From positions 1 to 7,041 of the forward strand of contig DATLQD010000135.1 of the NCBI GenBank assembly GCA_035535315.1: a stretch of 7,041 bases of DNA, written 5' to 3'. Shown piece after piece: positions 6,362 through 7,041 of the stretch. The position numbers were made by a program, and so were the translations under genes. The notes under the pieces are model-generated. The model was not told the origin of the DNA. It was given only the letters and a program-made list of their open reading frames with translations, and searched no databases. This DNA comes from DASQGA01 sp035535315. GTDB lineage: Bacteria > Actinomycetota > Thermoleophilia > Gaiellales > Gaiellaceae. Positions within the stretch are counted from its first letter, which is position 1; each line of letters opens with the position of its first letter.

Positions 6362-6513
6362 CCGATCACGGCGTCGCCAGCTTGCGGGGATCCTGGCCTG
6401 GCGAATGCGGTCTCGGAAGGAGCGAAGGCGCGTTCCTGATCGTCCTCTACGTGGCTACGTCGTGGCTTCCGTTCTGGCAGCGGTGCTCGCCTAGGAGTGG
6501 GCAAGATGGTGAT
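6362..6513. other. Intergenic region between the copper operon and the aldo/keto reductase gene
   Basis: About 150 bp with no convincing gene. It contains a 7-bp inverted repeat, TCGCCAG (6374-6380) and CTGGCGA (6398-6404), with a 17-nt loop and no U-tract; this could weakly mark the end of the copper operon. A 29-codon ORF (6405-6494) with a basic start and a short hydrophobic end lacks a ribosome site. An AGGAG (6493-6497) lies 8 nt before an ATG at 6506 that is out of frame with the reductase. No clear promoter is visible. Confidence 0.5.
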
Positions 6514-7041
6514 GTGGAGTACCGCCGCCTCGGAGACAGCGACCTGAACATTTCGGAGATCAGCCTCGGATCGTGGCTGACCTACGGAGGCGGCGTCGAG
6601 CGAGAGCAGGCGGAGGGGTGCGTGCAGAAGGCCTTCGAGGTCGGCATCAATTTCATCGACACGGCGAACGTGTACGGGCGCGGCAAAGCCGAGACGCTCC
6701 TCGGAGAGGTGCTTTCGGGGCGCGAGCGCACTTCGTACATCCTCGCCACGAAACTCTACTTCCCGATGTCGAACACCGATCGCGGCTTGTCGCGGGAGCA
6801 GGTTCTGAAGCAGATCGACCTGTCGCTCGAGCGCCTTCGGACGGACTACGTCGACCTCTACCAGTGCCACCGCTACGACGAGCAAACGCCTCTCGAAGAA
6901 ACGATGGAGGCCCTGACCGAGGTCGTGCGCGCGGGCAAGGCTCGCTACATCGGGTTCAGCGAGTGGAGCGCGGAGCAGATTCAGGCTGCGCTCGACCTGC
7001 CGGGCGTCGAAAAGTTCGTCTCGAGCCAGCCGCAGTACTCG
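6514..7041 (+). CDS. Aldo/keto reductase, N-terminal 176 residues (runs off the window)
   Basis: The NADPH-binding (alpha/beta)8-barrel aldo/keto reductase family is clear. The N-terminus MEYRRLGDSDLNISEISLGS is followed by GINFIDTANVYGRGKAE (44-60). The catalytic tetrad is visible: D49, Y54, K80 (ILATKLY) and H119 (YQCHRYD). YIGFSEWS (145-152) and SQPQYS at the edge are further family landmarks. The style is that of the Kv-beta/YghZ-like branch, which reduces aldehydes and ketones in the cytoplasm; full members have roughly 320-330 residues, so a little over half is present. The physiological substrate cannot be read from sequence. GTG 6514 is chosen because it gives the exact family N-terminus. 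The frame stays open upstream (another GTG at 6451), but the added residues do not resemble the family. It follows the copper operon on the same strand after 152 bp and is probably a separate unit. Confidence 0.92.
   Translation, partial: MEYRRLGDSDLNISEISLGSWLTYGGGVEREQAEGCVQKAFEVGINFIDTANVYGRGKAETLLGEVLSGRERTSYILATKLYFPMSNTDRGLSREQVLKQIDLSLERLRTDYVDLYQCHRYDEQTPLEETMEALTEVVRAGKARYIGFSEWSAEQIQAALDLPGVEKFVSSQPQYS

Noticed and set aside
6374..6404. 7-bp inverted repeat after the copper operon as a terminator
   Set aside because: The loop is 17 nt and no U-tract follows; pairing of this length is common by chance at this base composition.
6405..6494. 29-codon ORF with a basic N-terminus and hydrophobic end in the gap before the reductase
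   Set aside because: It has no Shine-Dalgarno at proper spacing and no family resemblance. Such short frames are expected by chance in GC-rich DNA.
6382..6513. N-terminal extension of the reductase frame containing a hydrophobic stretch (FLIVLYVATSWLPFW)
   Set aside because: The frame is open but family members start at MEYRRLG. The extension has no ATG and is unlike any reductase leader.
6349..6885. 178-codon minus-strand open frame opposite the reductase start
   Set aside because: It overlaps the unmistakable aldo/keto reductase N-terminus antisense, and its own sequence has no recognisable fold or ribosome site.

Overview
The window is GC-rich (by eye about two thirds G+C) and densely coded. 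It has GTG starts, ATGA/GTGA gene overlaps, and a CsoR repressor whose copper ligands fall at the same residue numbers as in Mycobacterium tuberculosis CsoR. This suggests a high-GC actinobacterium, perhaps a deep-branching class such as Thermoleophilia. The lineage is inferred from sequence style, since no rRNA or marker gene is present.

Left part (1-2491), phosphate. The last codons of pstB run into phoU through a 4-bp overlap: the ATPase and regulatory partner of the high-affinity Pst phosphate system. Facing them on the minus strand is a second phosphate module, a DUF47 (PhoU-like) protein followed by a PiT-family phosphate permease. The phoU and pit stop codons interlock in one CTAG.

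Middle (2539-3607). A minus-strand gene encodes a probable Fe(II)/2-oxoglutarate-dependent oxygenase with the H-x-D...H...R metal and co-substrate motif. It has a strong Shine-Dalgarno and lies 47 bp upstream of the DUF47 gene, so oxygenase-DUF47-pit could be one transcript. The 91-bp gap to the divergent copper operon holds a perfect 8-bp inverted repeat and a 17-bp palindrome of CsoR-operator type, ATACC-N7-GGTAT.

Right part (3608-6361), copper. copA (a P1B-1 copper-export ATPase with one heavy-metal domain), csoR (the copper-sensing repressor) and a small four-helix membrane protein form a tight plus-strand operon with overlaps or a 4-nt gap. The operator abuts a -10-like TATCAT that lies 6 nt before the copA ATG. 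This points to an autoregulated, probably leaderless transcript: copper releases CsoR, CopA exports Cu(I), and CsoR shuts the operon again. CopA is unusual in having a compact nucleotide-binding domain and GEGIND in place of GDGxND.

After a 152-bp gap without a convincing gene, the 5' part of an aldo/keto reductase gene runs off the right edge.

The most interesting possibility is that the divergent oxygenase, and perhaps the phosphate permease behind it, responds to copper through the shared CsoR-type operator. This is an inference that needs testing. I see no mobile element, CRISPR array, tRNA or rRNA.
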